DNA of 56,115 nt, from contig NZ_MLAP01000012.1 of NCBI RefSeq assembly GCF_002272865.1, positions 1 to 56,115 on the forward strand, written 5' to 3'. A program made the position numbers and the translations under genes. The stretch comes from Helicobacter sp. 12S02634-8 (GTDB lineage: Bacteria; Campylobacterota; Campylobacteria; Campylobacterales; Helicobacteraceae). The notes under the pieces are model-generated. The model was not told where the DNA came from, made no database searches, and was given only the letters and a program-made list of their open reading frames with translations. This document shows positions 26,830 through 35,928 of the stretch, one piece after another (within the stretch, counting starts at the first letter, position 1; each line of letters starts with the position of its first letter).

Positions 26830-27554
26830 TGCGTGCTTCTTTTAGTTTATTAGAGATTGTGTTTGCTTTAATGCTTTTAGGCATATTAGCAAGCTTTGGT
26901 TTCCCCAAGACAGAAACCACGCTCTCAAGGGCAGCTAATTCTTTGCTTGAACACATCGCTTATACACGCCATCTAGCCTTAAACGATAATCTCATCTATA
27001 CCCATATCGACCAGACCCACTCGCTCAAAAAACGTTTTCGCAGCATTGACCCCACTGCTTTGATACAGAAAAATCCTATGTGGCAGCTCCAATGGCATTT
27101 CAGTGGGAAATATGCCCACGTGAGTTATAGCATTTATGTAGATACTCCCCGTTTTGCGCCAACAACCCATTATGATGGGCGACCAATGGACGGCGATATT
27201 ATCGCTATTAATGGTGGGGACAGGCGCTGCTTGAGTGGGTATAACAACACGAGTATTTCTGAAGCTTGCAAAAATAATTCGAGCGTTTTTGTGCGATTGA
27301 GTGAATCTTATGGGATCGAACATCTTTATATCCAAGGGGATAAGGTCTGCAAGGAAACTAGAGGTGGGCGCGTGTTTTTTGATCGTTTTGGACTGCCTTA
27401 TTGCAGCAGAGAAGCCATCAGACTCACCCAGCCCTTGAAGATTATCTTAGAAAAAAGAAATCAAAGCAAGACAATTTGTATCTTACCCAGTGGGTATAGC
27501 TTTTTAATGCCAAAAGGAGGGGATTGTGAAGCAAAAAATAGCTATTTTATGTGA
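26829..27554 (+). CDS. Prepilin-like protein (GspH/FimT-style pseudopilin)
   Basis: A 241-residue protein with a class III leader: the short basic MRAS, then F-SLLE (Phe+1, Glu+5), then the hydrophobic helix IVFALMLLGILASFGFP. This is the pattern cut and methylated by prepilin peptidase. The globular part has eight or more Cys, compatible with disulfides in the periplasm. It starts on the last base of the membrane protein gene and overlaps the following glycosyltransferase by 29 bases. A possible role is with the pseudopilin-like genes at 45.8-47.0 kb in DNA uptake or a type II-like pseudopilus; this is inference. Confidence 0.65.
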   Translation: MRASFSLLEIVFALMLLGILASFGFPKTETTLSRAANSLLEHIAYTRHLALNDNLIYTHIDQTHSLKKRFRSIDPTALIQKNPMWQLQWHFSGKYAHVSYSIYVDTPRFAPTTHYDGRPMDGDIIAINGGDRRCLSGYNNTSISEACKNNSSVFVRLSESYGIEHLYIQGDKVCKETRGGRVFFDRFGLPYCSREAIRLTQPLKIILEKRNQSKTICILPSGYSFLMPKGGDCEAKNSYFM

Positions 27555-28707
27555 TTTTGATATCAGCAAACGCCCCAGACCTTATCGTATGTTTGAAATG
27601 CTCAAAGAGAGTTATGAGATATTTTGTATCGCCAGAGAGTGCTCAGAGATTTTAGGAGCCCACTGCTTTGCTTATCCTGCGCCTAAGAGTGCTAAAGAGC
27701 GCACACAAGAAGAAACACAAGTGCTTTTGCAACATTGCTACCAAAGAAACTTTGAAGCACTCATCTACACGCCCAATCGCTCTGTGATAGCAGAGATTTT
27801 TGCTGCATTGGGTGCTGTGGATATGGTGATTGTTGCAGATATTGCTTTGCTGCCCTTTGCGCTTAAATACAAAAAGCAGCACACCCATACCAAGATTTTG
27901 ATAGATTTGCGAGAGTATTATCCTTTAGAATATGAAAACGATCCTTTGTGGTTGGAAACTTTTGGGAAGTTTTTTGAATATCTTTGTAGAGAATATTTGC
28001 CCCAAGTAGATGCTGCTTTGAGCGTGAGTGTGGGGATTGCTAAAAAATATCAAGAAGTTTTTGGGCTTTGTTGTGAGGTGTTTTATTCCCTCCCCCCTTA
28101 TGCTCCCCTCAAGCCGCGCCCCCCTAGTCTGCCTATGCAGATTGTCTATCACGGGTTTTTGAGCCCTGATAGGGATTCGCACAACTTATTAGAGATTGCC
28201 CAAGGTCTTGATAAAAGATTTTGCCTCAATGTGATGGGGCTTAGCAATCAAAAGGGCTTTTTAGAAGAGCTACAACAGAGGGCGAGGGGTTTGGATTGTG
28301 TGCAGTTTTTGCCCCCAGTGGCAATGGGAGATATCATACCTTTTTGCAATGCCTTTGATATTGGTATCATCACCCTCTCCCCCAATAGTTTTAACAACAC
28401 CCACGCACTGCCTAATAAATTTTTTGAATATATCCAGTCGCGTTTGTGCGTGGTCGCTACTCCACTCCCTGAGATTAGTTCGATAATTACCCAAAAGGGC
28501 GTGGGCAGAGTTTCTAGCGAGTTTGGCGCTCAAGCGATGATAGAAACCTTAAACCAACTCACACAAGAAGATATCATGACCCATAAACTTGCTAGCGCTA
28601 GCAGTGCCAAAGAGCTGAGTTTATACACCAACAAACCCCGTTTACTTTCTATCATCGCCTCGATTTTAGATACTCCCTACCCCCAAGCGCCCTCTTCATA
28701 CCCCTAA
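27526..28707 (+). CDS. GT4-type glycosyltransferase
   Basis: A 393-residue protein beginning at GTG preceded by GGAGGGGATT, inside the end of the prepilin-like gene. The N-terminal Rossmann-like half has KIAILCDFDISKRPRPYRMFEML and the second half has IVYHGFLSPDRDSHNLLEIAQGL, LNVMGLS and PFCNAFDIGIITLSPNSFNNTHALPNKFFEYIQ split by loops. The last carries the sugar-nucleotide-binding acidic region typical of family-4 enzymes. Donor and acceptor are unknown. It ends the 23.0-28.7 kb chain; metG has its own promoter. Confidence 0.8.
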   Translation: MKQKIAILCDFDISKRPRPYRMFEMLKESYEIFCIARECSEILGAHCFAYPAPKSAKERTQEETQVLLQHCYQRNFEALIYTPNRSVIAEIFAALGAVDMVIVADIALLPFALKYKKQHTHTKILIDLREYYPLEYENDPLWLETFGKFFEYLCREYLPQVDAALSVSVGIAKKYQEVFGLCCEVFYSLPPYAPLKPRPPSLPMQIVYHGFLSPDRDSHNLLEIAQGLDKRFCLNVMGLSNQKGFLEELQQRARGLDCVQFLPPVAMGDIIPFCNAFDIGIITLSPNSFNNTHALPNKFFEYIQSRLCVVATPLPEISSIITQKGVGRVSSEFGAQAMIETLNQLTQEDIMTHKLASASSAKELSLYTNKPRLLSIIASILDTPYPQAPSSYP

Positions 28708-28726
28708 GGAAATCAAGGGCAAAGTT

Positions 28727-28735
28727 TGTTATAAT
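28727..28735 (+). promoter_or_regulatory. Extended -10 promoter of metG
   Basis: TGTTATAAT, a perfect extended -10, lies 31 bases before the metG ATG and starts a chain running to the cholesterol glucosyltransferase. An AAGGAAAAT ribosome binding site follows. Confidence 0.65.
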
Positions 28736-28766
28736 TGACCCACTCAAAAATCTATCAAGGAAAATA

Positions 28767-30719
28767 ATGAAAACATTTATTTCCACACCCATCTATTATG
28801 TCAATGATATTCCCCATATTGGGCACGCTTATACGACATTGATCGGGGATATGCTGAAAAAATACCACCAGCTTTTAGGCGAGGAGGTGTTTTTCCTCAC
28901 AGGCACGGATGAGCACGGACAAAAGATCGAGCAATCAGCACTCTCAAAAGGCAAGACCCCCCAAGAATATGCTGATGACATCAGTGCAAAGTTCAAAAAC
29001 CTTTGGGATAGCTTTGGGATTGATTATGATTGTTTTATCAGGACTACTGATATGAAGCATTGTGAAAGCGTGCAAAAAGCCTTTGAAACGATGTATCAAA
29101 AAGGAGATATTTATAAGGGCGAATATGAGGGGCGTTATTGCGTGAGTTGTGAGAGTTTTTTCACCGATATGCAAGCAGTGGGAGGGAAATGTCCAGATTG
29201 TGGGAAAGATACAATTGTTTTGCGTGAGGAGAGCTATTTTTTTGCTTTGAGTAAGTATCAAGACAGATTATTGCAGTGGTATGCAGAGCAGCCTGATTGT
29301 ATCTTGCCTGCACATAAAAAAACCGAAGTGGTGCGTTTTGTAGAAAGTGGATTGCGCGATCTTTCTATCACAAGGACAAGTTTCCAATGGGGTATCAAGC
29401 TACCAAAAAGTTTGCAAGACCCCAAACATGTGATGTATGTTTGGCTCGATGCTTTGCTAAACTATGTCAGTGCGTTAGGCTATGGAGGGGAGGGCGAGAA
29501 GATGGACTTTTGGCAAGCCCCTATCCATATCGTGGGAAAAGATATTTTAAGATTCCACGCTGTGTATTGGCCTGCATTTTTGATGAGCTTAGGTCTTGCT
29601 TTGCCTAAGCATATTTATGTGCATGGGTGGTGGACGATTGATGGGGTGAAGATGAGTAAGAGCTTGGGTAATGTTATCGACCCTAAAGAGGTTGCTTGTG
29701 CTTATAGTGTGGATATTTTGCGATATTTTTTAATGCGTGAGGTGCCTTTTGGGCAAGATGGGGATTTTTCTCAAAAAGCCTTGGTGGAGCGTATCAACGC
29801 TGATTTGAGTAATGACTTGGGTAATCTTGTCAATCGCTTGATTGGTATGGGAGAAAAATATTTTGATGGTAAGATTTCTTTAGCAGATACAGCAAGGTTT
29901 TATTCTAGTGAATTGGCTATGCTTGATGGGATTTTAGAGAAATTGCCTGTATGGATTGAAGAAATGCAGTTGAGTCGGTATATTGAAGAGCTTTGGCGTG
30001 CCTTTGTGATTGCAAATGGAGCGATCAGTAAATACGAGCCGTGGAATCTGATGAAGCAAAACAAAATCCAAGAAACACAGGCTCTTTTGGGCTTGATAGC
30101 TACGATATTAGCTAAGGCGAGTTTGTATCTTTATCCGATCATGCCTGCTGCAGCCAAGAAAATCGCCCATTGCCTCCAAATCGATCTAACTCCAAAGACC
30201 TATCACCAGCTCATCACCCAAAAGGCTTTGCCACAGAGTTTTACTCTCCAAAAAATCGAGCCACTATTCCCAAAAGTAGAAAGCTATCAAATGCCACAAT
30301 CACATCTCTCCCCAACCCCCCCACTCCATACAGCCCCCAAGCCTCAAGACCAAAGCCCCAAGCCATCTGATGGAGGAGGATTGAGCGATCAGGCTTTGAT
30401 TGGTATTGATGATTTTGCTAAGCTTGATATTCGGATAGGGACGATTGTTACAGCGAGCAAAATAGAAAAAAGCGATAAACTCCTCAAGCTCCAAATCGAC
30501 CTAGGAGAGGGCAGGCTGCGTCAGATTGTATCTGGCATAGCCAAGTCTTATACCCCCCAAGAGCTGATCGGCACGCAAGTATGTGTGCTTGCTAATCTTA
30601 AGAGTGTGAAACTGATGGGCGAGATGAGTGAGGGAATGGTGCTTGCTAGTAAAGATAAAAAAGGTCTTTCGCTTTTGTGTGCAACAGCAGTGAAGGAAAA
30701 CGGGAGCAAGGTGAGCTAG
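28767..30719 (+). CDS. metG: Methionyl-tRNA synthetase with C-terminal tRNA-binding domain
   Basis: A 650-residue class I synthetase. HIGH is at residues 17-20 (PHIGHAYTTLIGD) and KMSKS near 295 (GVKMSKSLGN). A zinc knuckle is present as CVSCESFF and CPDCG near 127-150. After the anticodon-binding domain comes a Pro/Gln-rich linker, then an EMAP/Trbp111-type OB fold from about residue 545 (FAKLDIRIGTIVTASKIEKSDKLLKLQ) that clamps tRNA or mediates dimers. Its TAG overlaps the GTG start of the next gene. The downstream order matches H. pylori HP0417-HP0421. Confidence 0.95.
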   Translation: MKTFISTPIYYVNDIPHIGHAYTTLIGDMLKKYHQLLGEEVFFLTGTDEHGQKIEQSALSKGKTPQEYADDISAKFKNLWDSFGIDYDCFIRTTDMKHCESVQKAFETMYQKGDIYKGEYEGRYCVSCESFFTDMQAVGGKCPDCGKDTIVLREESYFFALSKYQDRLLQWYAEQPDCILPAHKKTEVVRFVESGLRDLSITRTSFQWGIKLPKSLQDPKHVMYVWLDALLNYVSALGYGGEGEKMDFWQAPIHIVGKDILRFHAVYWPAFLMSLGLALPKHIYVHGWWTIDGVKMSKSLGNVIDPKEVACAYSVDILRYFLMREVPFGQDGDFSQKALVERINADLSNDLGNLVNRLIGMGEKYFDGKISLADTARFYSSELAMLDGILEKLPVWIEEMQLSRYIEELWRAFVIANGAISKYEPWNLMKQNKIQETQALLGLIATILAKASLYLYPIMPAAAKKIAHCLQIDLTPKTYHQLITQKALPQSFTLQKIEPLFPKVESYQMPQSHLSPTPPLHTAPKPQDQSPKPSDGGGLSDQALIGIDDFAKLDIRIGTIVTASKIEKSDKLLKLQIDLGEGRLRQIVSGIAKSYTPQELIGTQVCVLANLKSVKLMGEMSEGMVLASKDKKGLSLLCATAVKENGSKVS

Positions 30720-31720
30720 TGCGTGTCAATGAAGCAGTCGAAATCGTCAATGGAAAATTAGCCGCCACGCCCTCTATCAGTGCATTTAATGGAGTGGCTA
30801 CAAAGATTGCAGAAGTCAAGCGCGGGTGCTTGTTTATCGCCAAAGATCCCAGTGAAATTGATGGTGCTATTGCTTTGGGGGCTTATGGGGTTGTTTATGA
30901 CAAATATGCGCAGATGGTTGATGGAGAGATTGCGTGGATTCGGGTGGATTCTATCCAAGATGCGATGATTCGTTTGGTTAGGTATCAGTTTTTGCGCGAT
31001 AATATCGAAGTGTTTTATGTTTCTGCAATCGAATATGCCATCGCTTCTCAGATAATCACTGATACAACAATCGGGTTTTTTGATGATGGTTTGGAAGAGA
31101 TTTTGAGCTTTATGAGTAAGCAAGTGGGCTTGCGGTCTGTTGTGATTAAAGATGAAGCCCTTTTGAGTCTTGTGCTTGAATACACACAAGCAGTTATCCC
31201 CCAAGAACTGCCATTTAAAGTGCTTGTAGCGACTTTATTTGACACTAAGATCAATTATAAACTCTCTCACTACACCTTGAAACTCCCCAGTCTTTTTCTC
31301 CCTGAGCTTGGTAGCGTGATTGAAATGTGCGTAGCGCATCACATTGCTTTTGACTTGGGGCGTTTTTGTGCGATTCCGTATATGTGTCCGTATTTTATCA
31401 ACGCGCATGCACATTTAGTCCCCTATGGCCAGACAGATTGTGTGGTCGTTGCTGAAGAAAATATCGAGCTGTATAAAAAATATGCAGCCTATATCGCTTC
31501 ACAGGCTAAATGGGGGAAGTTGGTTTTGCTATTACCAAGGGGCTATGGAGAGGTTTTTGATGGGATAGCGCCCAGTGAGATTTATGACTCAAAAGATATG
31601 CTCAAAGAATTGCTGATGGCAAAAGATTATAATTTTGCCCTGATTTTTGGTATCTCTGAAGCAGAGCTTTTAGAGATTTTGATGATCCCACACCACGAAC
31701 CCACTTTGATGGTATTTTGA
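30719..31720 (+). CDS. MurF-like / HP0418-type conserved protein of unknown function
   Basis: A 333-residue protein started at the GTG overlapping the metG stop (TAGTG). The N-terminal part (VNEAVEIVNGKL, FNGVATKIAEVKRGCLFIAKDPSEIDGAIALGAYGVVYD) resembles the substrate-binding domain of MurE/MurF ligases, including the GDLFVA-like turn. No Walker-type GTxGKT motif follows, so ligase activity is unlikely by this protein alone. Position equals HP0418 between metG and cmoB. No signal peptide. Function unknown; resemblance to Mur ligases is by pattern only. Confidence 0.6.
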   Translation: MRVNEAVEIVNGKLAATPSISAFNGVATKIAEVKRGCLFIAKDPSEIDGAIALGAYGVVYDKYAQMVDGEIAWIRVDSIQDAMIRLVRYQFLRDNIEVFYVSAIEYAIASQIITDTTIGFFDDGLEEILSFMSKQVGLRSVVIKDEALLSLVLEYTQAVIPQELPFKVLVATLFDTKINYKLSHYTLKLPSLFLPELGSVIEMCVAHHIAFDLGRFCAIPYMCPYFINAHAHLVPYGQTDCVVVAEENIELYKKYAAYIASQAKWGKLVLLLPRGYGEVFDGIAPSEIYDSKDMLKELLMAKDYNFALIFGISEAELLEILMIPHHEPTLMVF

Positions 31721-31727
31721 GATTTAT

Positions 31728-32675
31728 ATGCCTACATTGCTTGCTGCAAAACAAAGAGGCCAGAAACTCCTGACTTCAAAGACACTCGCCCCCATTGCCC
31801 TCAAGCTGCAAGATCTTGCAAGCAAACTCCCCACTTCTAGCTTGCCTTATAGCTATGCTAAAGGCATTATCATTGCCCTCCCTCCTTTTCTTGATACGGA
31901 GTTGTATCCACTCATACAAGAGATTGCCCTTGATCTGAAGCCTTGGCGCAAAGGGCCTTTTTATTTGGGAGAGCTTTTTATCGATACAGAGTGGCAGAGT
32001 TTTATGAAATGGGATCGTATCGCTTGTTTTGTGGATTTAGCAGGTAAAGATGTTGCTGATATCGGCTGCAACAATGGATTTTATTTATTTGCTATGGCAA
32101 AGTCTTCTCCAAAGAGTCTTACAGGCTTTGATCCTAGCGGGCTTTATAAAATGCAATTTGATTTTATCAATCTTTTTATCCAGCAAACAATCACCTATGA
32201 ACTGCTTGGAGTCGAACATCTCAAGATTTATGATAAAAAATTTGATATGATTTTTTGTTTGGGTGTTTTGTATCATCGCAGCGATCCGATTTTGACACTC
32301 AAGGCATTGTATGCAGGGCTTAAAGAGGAGGGCGAGGTCATCTTAGATACTTTGGTGATCGACTCTAGCCTTGAGATTGCCCTTTGTCCTAAAACTTCTT
32401 ATGCCAAAATGCCTAATGTATATTTTATCCCCTCTGTTCCGACATTAGAGGGCTGGTGCATACGCGCGGGGTTTTCTTGTGTAGAGGTTTTAGCCATTTG
32501 GGATACAACACCCCAAGAACAGAGAAAAACGCAATGGATTGATGGGCAGAGCTTGGAGAGCTTTTTAGACCCCAAAGATATGCACCGAACGATTGAGGGC
32601 TATGACGCTCCTAAGAGAGGGTATTTCAGACTAAAAAGGACAAAAAATGGACGAACAAAAACAAGAAGCATATGA
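31728..32675 (+). CDS. cmoB: tRNA uridine-34 carboxymethyltransferase CmoB
   Basis: A 315-residue SAM-fold protein that transfers a carboxymethyl group from carboxy-SAM to hydroxyuridine 34 of tRNA, extending wobble decoding. Family blocks are WRKGPFYLGELFIDTEWQS then MKWDRI, the SAM site VADIGCNNGFYLFAM near residue 105, GFDPSGLYKMQF and FCLGVLYHRSDPI, all diagnostic of CmoB. The partner CmoA is not in the window. It overlaps the thioesterase gene by 29 bases. Confidence 0.92.
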   Translation: MPTLLAAKQRGQKLLTSKTLAPIALKLQDLASKLPTSSLPYSYAKGIIIALPPFLDTELYPLIQEIALDLKPWRKGPFYLGELFIDTEWQSFMKWDRIACFVDLAGKDVADIGCNNGFYLFAMAKSSPKSLTGFDPSGLYKMQFDFINLFIQQTITYELLGVEHLKIYDKKFDMIFCLGVLYHRSDPILTLKALYAGLKEEGEVILDTLVIDSSLEIALCPKTSYAKMPNVYFIPSVPTLEGWCIRAGFSCVEVLAIWDTTPQEQRKTQWIDGQSLESFLDPKDMHRTIEGYDAPKRGYFRLKRTKNGRTKTRSI

Positions 32676-33096
32676 GGGCACAAGCAAAGAAGAGCTCATT
32701 ATCGGTAGCAAAATCGATCGGTCTGTATGCGGGGAGCTTGTGTCTTTATCTCCCAATAAAGCCGAGGTTTTTTTCACTCCCACTGAAGCAATGATTTGTG
32801 ATGAGGGGGTTATCCATATGGGCTTTGTCTTCAATGCTGCTGCTTTTAGTGCCTTGTGTGCTATCAACAAAAAAAATAGCATTATCATCGGCTCAGAAGT
32901 GAAGTTTTTAGCCCCCATTGAATATGGCTATGAATTATTATTCCAAGCAAGCACACTCCAAAGTGAAGCAAAAAAATGTGAGGTCAAAGTCGAGGGATTT
33001 TTGCTCGATATTAAGGTATTTGAGGGGATTTTTTATGTAGCAATTTTTGACAAAAAGCTATTCAAACTCCGACTCAAAGAAGACAAAAAGAGCTAA
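32647..33096 (+). CDS. Hotdog-fold thioesterase-like protein (HP0420-type)
   Basis: A 149-residue protein with a hotdog-fold layout: a strand-rich start (GSKIDRSVCGELVSLSPNKAEVFFTP), the central helix with HMGFVFNAAAFSALCAIN, then IIIGSEVKFLAPIEYG, the usual strand pair around the active-site edge. It probably hydrolyses an acyl-CoA or acts on a lipid precursor. Its ATG lies inside the end of cmoB and its stop is two bases before the cholesterol glucosyltransferase ATG, the same neighbours as HP0420. Confidence 0.7.
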   Translation: MDEQKQEAYEGTSKEELIIGSKIDRSVCGELVSLSPNKAEVFFTPTEAMICDEGVIHMGFVFNAAAFSALCAINKKNSIIIGSEVKFLAPIEYGYELLFQASTLQSEAKKCEVKVEGFLLDIKVFEGIFYVAIFDKKLFKLRLKEDKKS

Positions 33097-33097
33097 A

Positions 33098-34225
33098 ATG
33101 ACTATTGTGCTTGTGATCGATAGCTTTGCAGATAAAAGCAATGGCACTTCAATGACAGCCTTTAGATTTGCCCAAGCCTTGCAAAAAAGGGGTCATTGCG
33201 TGCGTGTTGTAGCGCCTTTTGTGGAGGGAGAGGGCTATTATTGCGTGCCTGAACTATATATCCCCTTGGTGACAGAGATTTCACGCAAACAGCATATGGT
33301 TTTTGGAAAACCTGTCAAAAAAACACTCCAAAAGGCTTTTGATGGGGCAGATATTGTGCATTTGTTTTTGCCCTTTGCACTTGAAATCACAGCTATGCAA
33401 GTTGCCAAAGAAATGGGAATCCCCTATATGGCTGCTTTCCATCTCCAACCCCAGCATATTACTTATAACATCAAACTCCAATCGTTGGGCTTTTTGAATC
33501 GATTTATTTTTTGGCTTTTTAAAAGGCGCTTTTATCGGCATATTTCTCATATCCACTGCCCCTCTGCTCTGATTGCTGATGAAATCACAAGGCATGGCTA
33601 TCAGGGCAAAAAATATATCATCTCCAATGGATTTGACAAGTTCTATGCACCCCCTGTCAATAAGCCTTTAAGCGATGGGCTGATCCATATTGTGATGGTG
33701 GGTAGATATTCCAATGAAAAGCGCCAAGATGTGCTGATTGCAGCTATCAAGGCAAGCAAATATGCGCATAAAATCCAACTCCATCTCAAAGGCATAGGCC
33801 CCACACAAGAGCGCCTCCAAAAGCTCGCAGCATCTTTGGCATATCCTGTTGATTTTGGATTTGCGCAACCTCCTGCATTACTCAAGGTCTTGCATAGAGC
33901 AGATATTTATGTGCACGCAGCAGATGTTGAGGGCGAAGCGATTGCTTGTTTGGAGGCCATATCTTGTGGTGTGGTGCCTATCATTGCAGATAGCAAAATC
34001 TCAGCAACAGGGCAGTTTGCCCTTGATGAACGTTCTTTGTTTGCAGCAGGAAATGCCCTAGACCTTGCAGCCAAGATTGATTATTGGATAGACAATCCAA
34101 TCGAACGTGAGCGTATGGGGAAACTCTATGCACAGAGTGCTTGCAAATACACACTAGAAGCTTCAATCCAAAAAGCCGAGCAGATGTATCAAGAAGTAAT
34201 CAATGATTTTAAGACCATCAAATAA
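33098..34225 (+). CDS. cgt: Cholesterol alpha-glucosyltransferase (CapJ/HP0421 type)
   Basis: A 375-residue GT4 enzyme. The sequence follows HP0421 closely as I recall it: MTIVLVIDSFADKSNGTSMTAFRF, IPLVTEISRKQH, AFHLQPQHITYNIKLQ, IHCPS, ISNGFDKFY, MVGRYSNEKRQDVLI, and EGEAIACLEAISCGVVPIIA, SATGQFALDERSLF. HP0421 glucosylates host cholesterol at the inner membrane, and the product protects from phagocytosis. The ATG at 33098 sits just after the thioesterase stop; an in-frame start 51 bases earlier overlaps that gene. The N-terminus is basic/hydrophobic enough for peripheral membrane attachment. The last gene of the metG chain. Confidence 0.9.
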   Translation: MTIVLVIDSFADKSNGTSMTAFRFAQALQKRGHCVRVVAPFVEGEGYYCVPELYIPLVTEISRKQHMVFGKPVKKTLQKAFDGADIVHLFLPFALEITAMQVAKEMGIPYMAAFHLQPQHITYNIKLQSLGFLNRFIFWLFKRRFYRHISHIHCPSALIADEITRHGYQGKKYIISNGFDKFYAPPVNKPLSDGLIHIVMVGRYSNEKRQDVLIAAIKASKYAHKIQLHLKGIGPTQERLQKLAASLAYPVDFGFAQPPALLKVLHRADIYVHAADVEGEAIACLEAISCGVVPIIADSKISATGQFALDERSLFAAGNALDLAAKIDYWIDNPIERERMGKLYAQSACKYTLEASIQKAEQMYQEVINDFKTIK

Positions 34226-34327
34226 TATTTAACCAATCTTTTAAGCCCAATTTTTATCCTTTTATATTAAATATTAAAAATAAATTATATTTTCAAATCC
34301 ACCCAAATAGTAATATATTTTTTATTG

Positions 34328-34333
34328 TATAAT
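34328..34333 (+). promoter_or_regulatory. -10 element of the methyltransferase at 34365
   Basis: TATAAT in ATTGTATAATC, 32 bases before the ATG, within a very A/T-rich intergenic region. AAAGGATTG is the ribosome binding site. Confidence 0.6.
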
Positions 34334-34364
34334 CAAATATTTATATATTGAAAGGATTGCCTCG

Positions 34365-35897
34365 ATGGACAAGAATCGTTATATTACTGATATTGATTAT
34401 ACCTATGGGTATTATAAAGAAACTAGCCCCCTTGTTTTTAAGTTTATTTGCTTACTCAAAGGTATCAAACCCCTTAAGATACAAGCAGCTTGCGAGTTGG
34501 GCTATGGAAATGGAATCAGTGTCAATGTGCACGCTTCTGCTTCGGATACATTATGGTGGGGGACAGATTTTAATGTTTCTCACGCACATTTTGCGCAAGA
34601 TCTCGCTGCAGCTTCAGGCAATGGTGCGTGCTTGTATGCAGATTCTTTTGCTGATTTTGTCCATCGCACTGATTTGCCTGATTTTGATTTTATTGCTTTG
34701 CACGGAATCTATAGCTGGGTGGATAAGGGCAATCGTGATTTGTTACTGCAATTTATCAATAAAAAGCTCAAAGTAGGGGGTGGTGTGTATGCTAGCTATA
34801 ATGTCTATCCGGGGTTTGTGCAGCTAGCACCTTTTAGAAATCTACTCAAAAATGTTTCAGATTATCTCTCCCCTAATACGCAAAGCTCTCTTGATAAACT
34901 GCGCTTAGGGCTGGAGATATTTGATAAGCTCGATAAAGTGGGCACAGGTTTTATTGAGTCCAACCCCCATCTCAAAAAAAGAGTCGCCAATCTTAAAAAG
35001 ATGGATAATATCTATCTTGCGCACGAATTTATCAATGACACTTGGGAATTGATGGACTTTATGGATATTGCTCGCTCGTTTGAAGCTGCAAGGCTAGGCT
35101 TTGTGTCGAGTGCGAATTTTATTGCTTTGCTAGAAAATATCATCTATACAGATGAGCAAAAAGAATTGATGGGGATTGTGGGGAATATATTTTTCAAAGA
35201 ATATATCAAAGATTTCATACACAACACCAATTTCCGCAAGGATTATTGGATCAAAGGAGCGCAAAGGCTCAGCACACAAGAGTGTCAGAAGCAAATCAGT
35301 GCGATTGCAGTGATTTTGATCGCATCTAAAGGGGATATCAAATATTCTATTGAAACAGGCTTTGGCACTATCAATCTTGATAAGGAATTTTATGAGCCTT
35401 TGGTGGAGATTTTGAGCGACCATACGCCTAAGACTATCACACACATTTTTGAGAGTTTTAAGGGCAAAAAAAGTATCGGTGAGATTATTGAGGGGGTGGT
35501 TGTGCTGACTATGCTAGGGCATTTAGAAGAAGCGCAAGACCCAAGTATCGCTCAAACATCTTTGCATAAAGCCCATCAGTTCAATTTAGAGATTTTAGAA
35601 AAAGCTAAAAATGGTCCGCAAATTTCTGTGCTAGCAAGTGCGCTTTTAGGCAGAGGTATTGCTATCGATCGCATGGATCAGTTGTTTTTGTTAAGTCGTT
35701 TGCAGGGTAAAAATAATGCCAAAGACTATGCAGATGATGCGTATGCAATCCTTGAAGAGCAAAATCAAAGACTCATTAAAGATGGCAAAGTTCTTGAGAG
35801 CAAAGAAGAAAATATCAAGGAGCTCCAAAGCAGAGCTGTGGTGTTTGAGGGTAAATTAAAGCTTTTTGAAAGTCTGAAGCTTTTTAAAAAGCTTTGA
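34365..35897 (+). CDS. SAM-dependent methyltransferase with methyltransferase-regulatory domain
   Basis: A 510-residue protein. The N-terminal domain has ITDIDYTYGYYKETSP, the SAM motif AACELGYGNGISVNVHA near residue 40, WGTDFNVSHAHFAQ and FDFIALHGIYSWVDKGNRDLLLQFINKKLKVGGGVYASYN in adjoining blocks. This DYxxGYYxExxP and LHGxYSWV pattern is that of predicted protein-lysine methyltransferases. Residues about 220-320 match the associated regulatory domain. The C-terminal 60 residues are coiled-coil-like (QNQRLIKDGKVLESKEENIKELQ). The substrate is unknown. It ends at TGA two bases before a C10T8 tract that separates it from the convergent carbonic anhydrase gene. Confidence 0.8.
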   Translation: MDKNRYITDIDYTYGYYKETSPLVFKFICLLKGIKPLKIQAACELGYGNGISVNVHASASDTLWWGTDFNVSHAHFAQDLAAASGNGACLYADSFADFVHRTDLPDFDFIALHGIYSWVDKGNRDLLLQFINKKLKVGGGVYASYNVYPGFVQLAPFRNLLKNVSDYLSPNTQSSLDKLRLGLEIFDKLDKVGTGFIESNPHLKKRVANLKKMDNIYLAHEFINDTWELMDFMDIARSFEAARLGFVSSANFIALLENIIYTDEQKELMGIVGNIFFKEYIKDFIHNTNFRKDYWIKGAQRLSTQECQKQISAIAVILIASKGDIKYSIETGFGTINLDKEFYEPLVEILSDHTPKTITHIFESFKGKKSIGEIIEGVVVLTMLGHLEEAQDPSIAQTSLHKAHQFNLEILEKAKNGPQISVLASALLGRGIAIDRMDQLFLLSRLQGKNNAKDYADDAYAILEEQNQRLIKDGKVLESKEENIKELQSRAVVFEGKLKLFESLKLFKKL

Positions 35898-35898
35898 T

Positions 35899-35916
35899 CC
35901 CCCCCCCCTTTTTTTT
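35899..35916. repeat. C10T8 homopolymer pair between convergent genes
   Basis: Ten C (35899-35908) followed by eight T (35909-35916), directly after the methyltransferase stop and 12 bases before the carbonic anhydrase stop. It is outside both frames, so length change would not shift either protein. Confidence 0.85.
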
Positions 35917-35928
35917 ATGAACACGCAT

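Noticed and set aside
30758-31204. Minus-strand frame of about 148 codons opposite the MurF-like gene
   Set aside because: It is antisense to a gene linked by overlap to metG and cmoB and has no ribosome binding site or domain.
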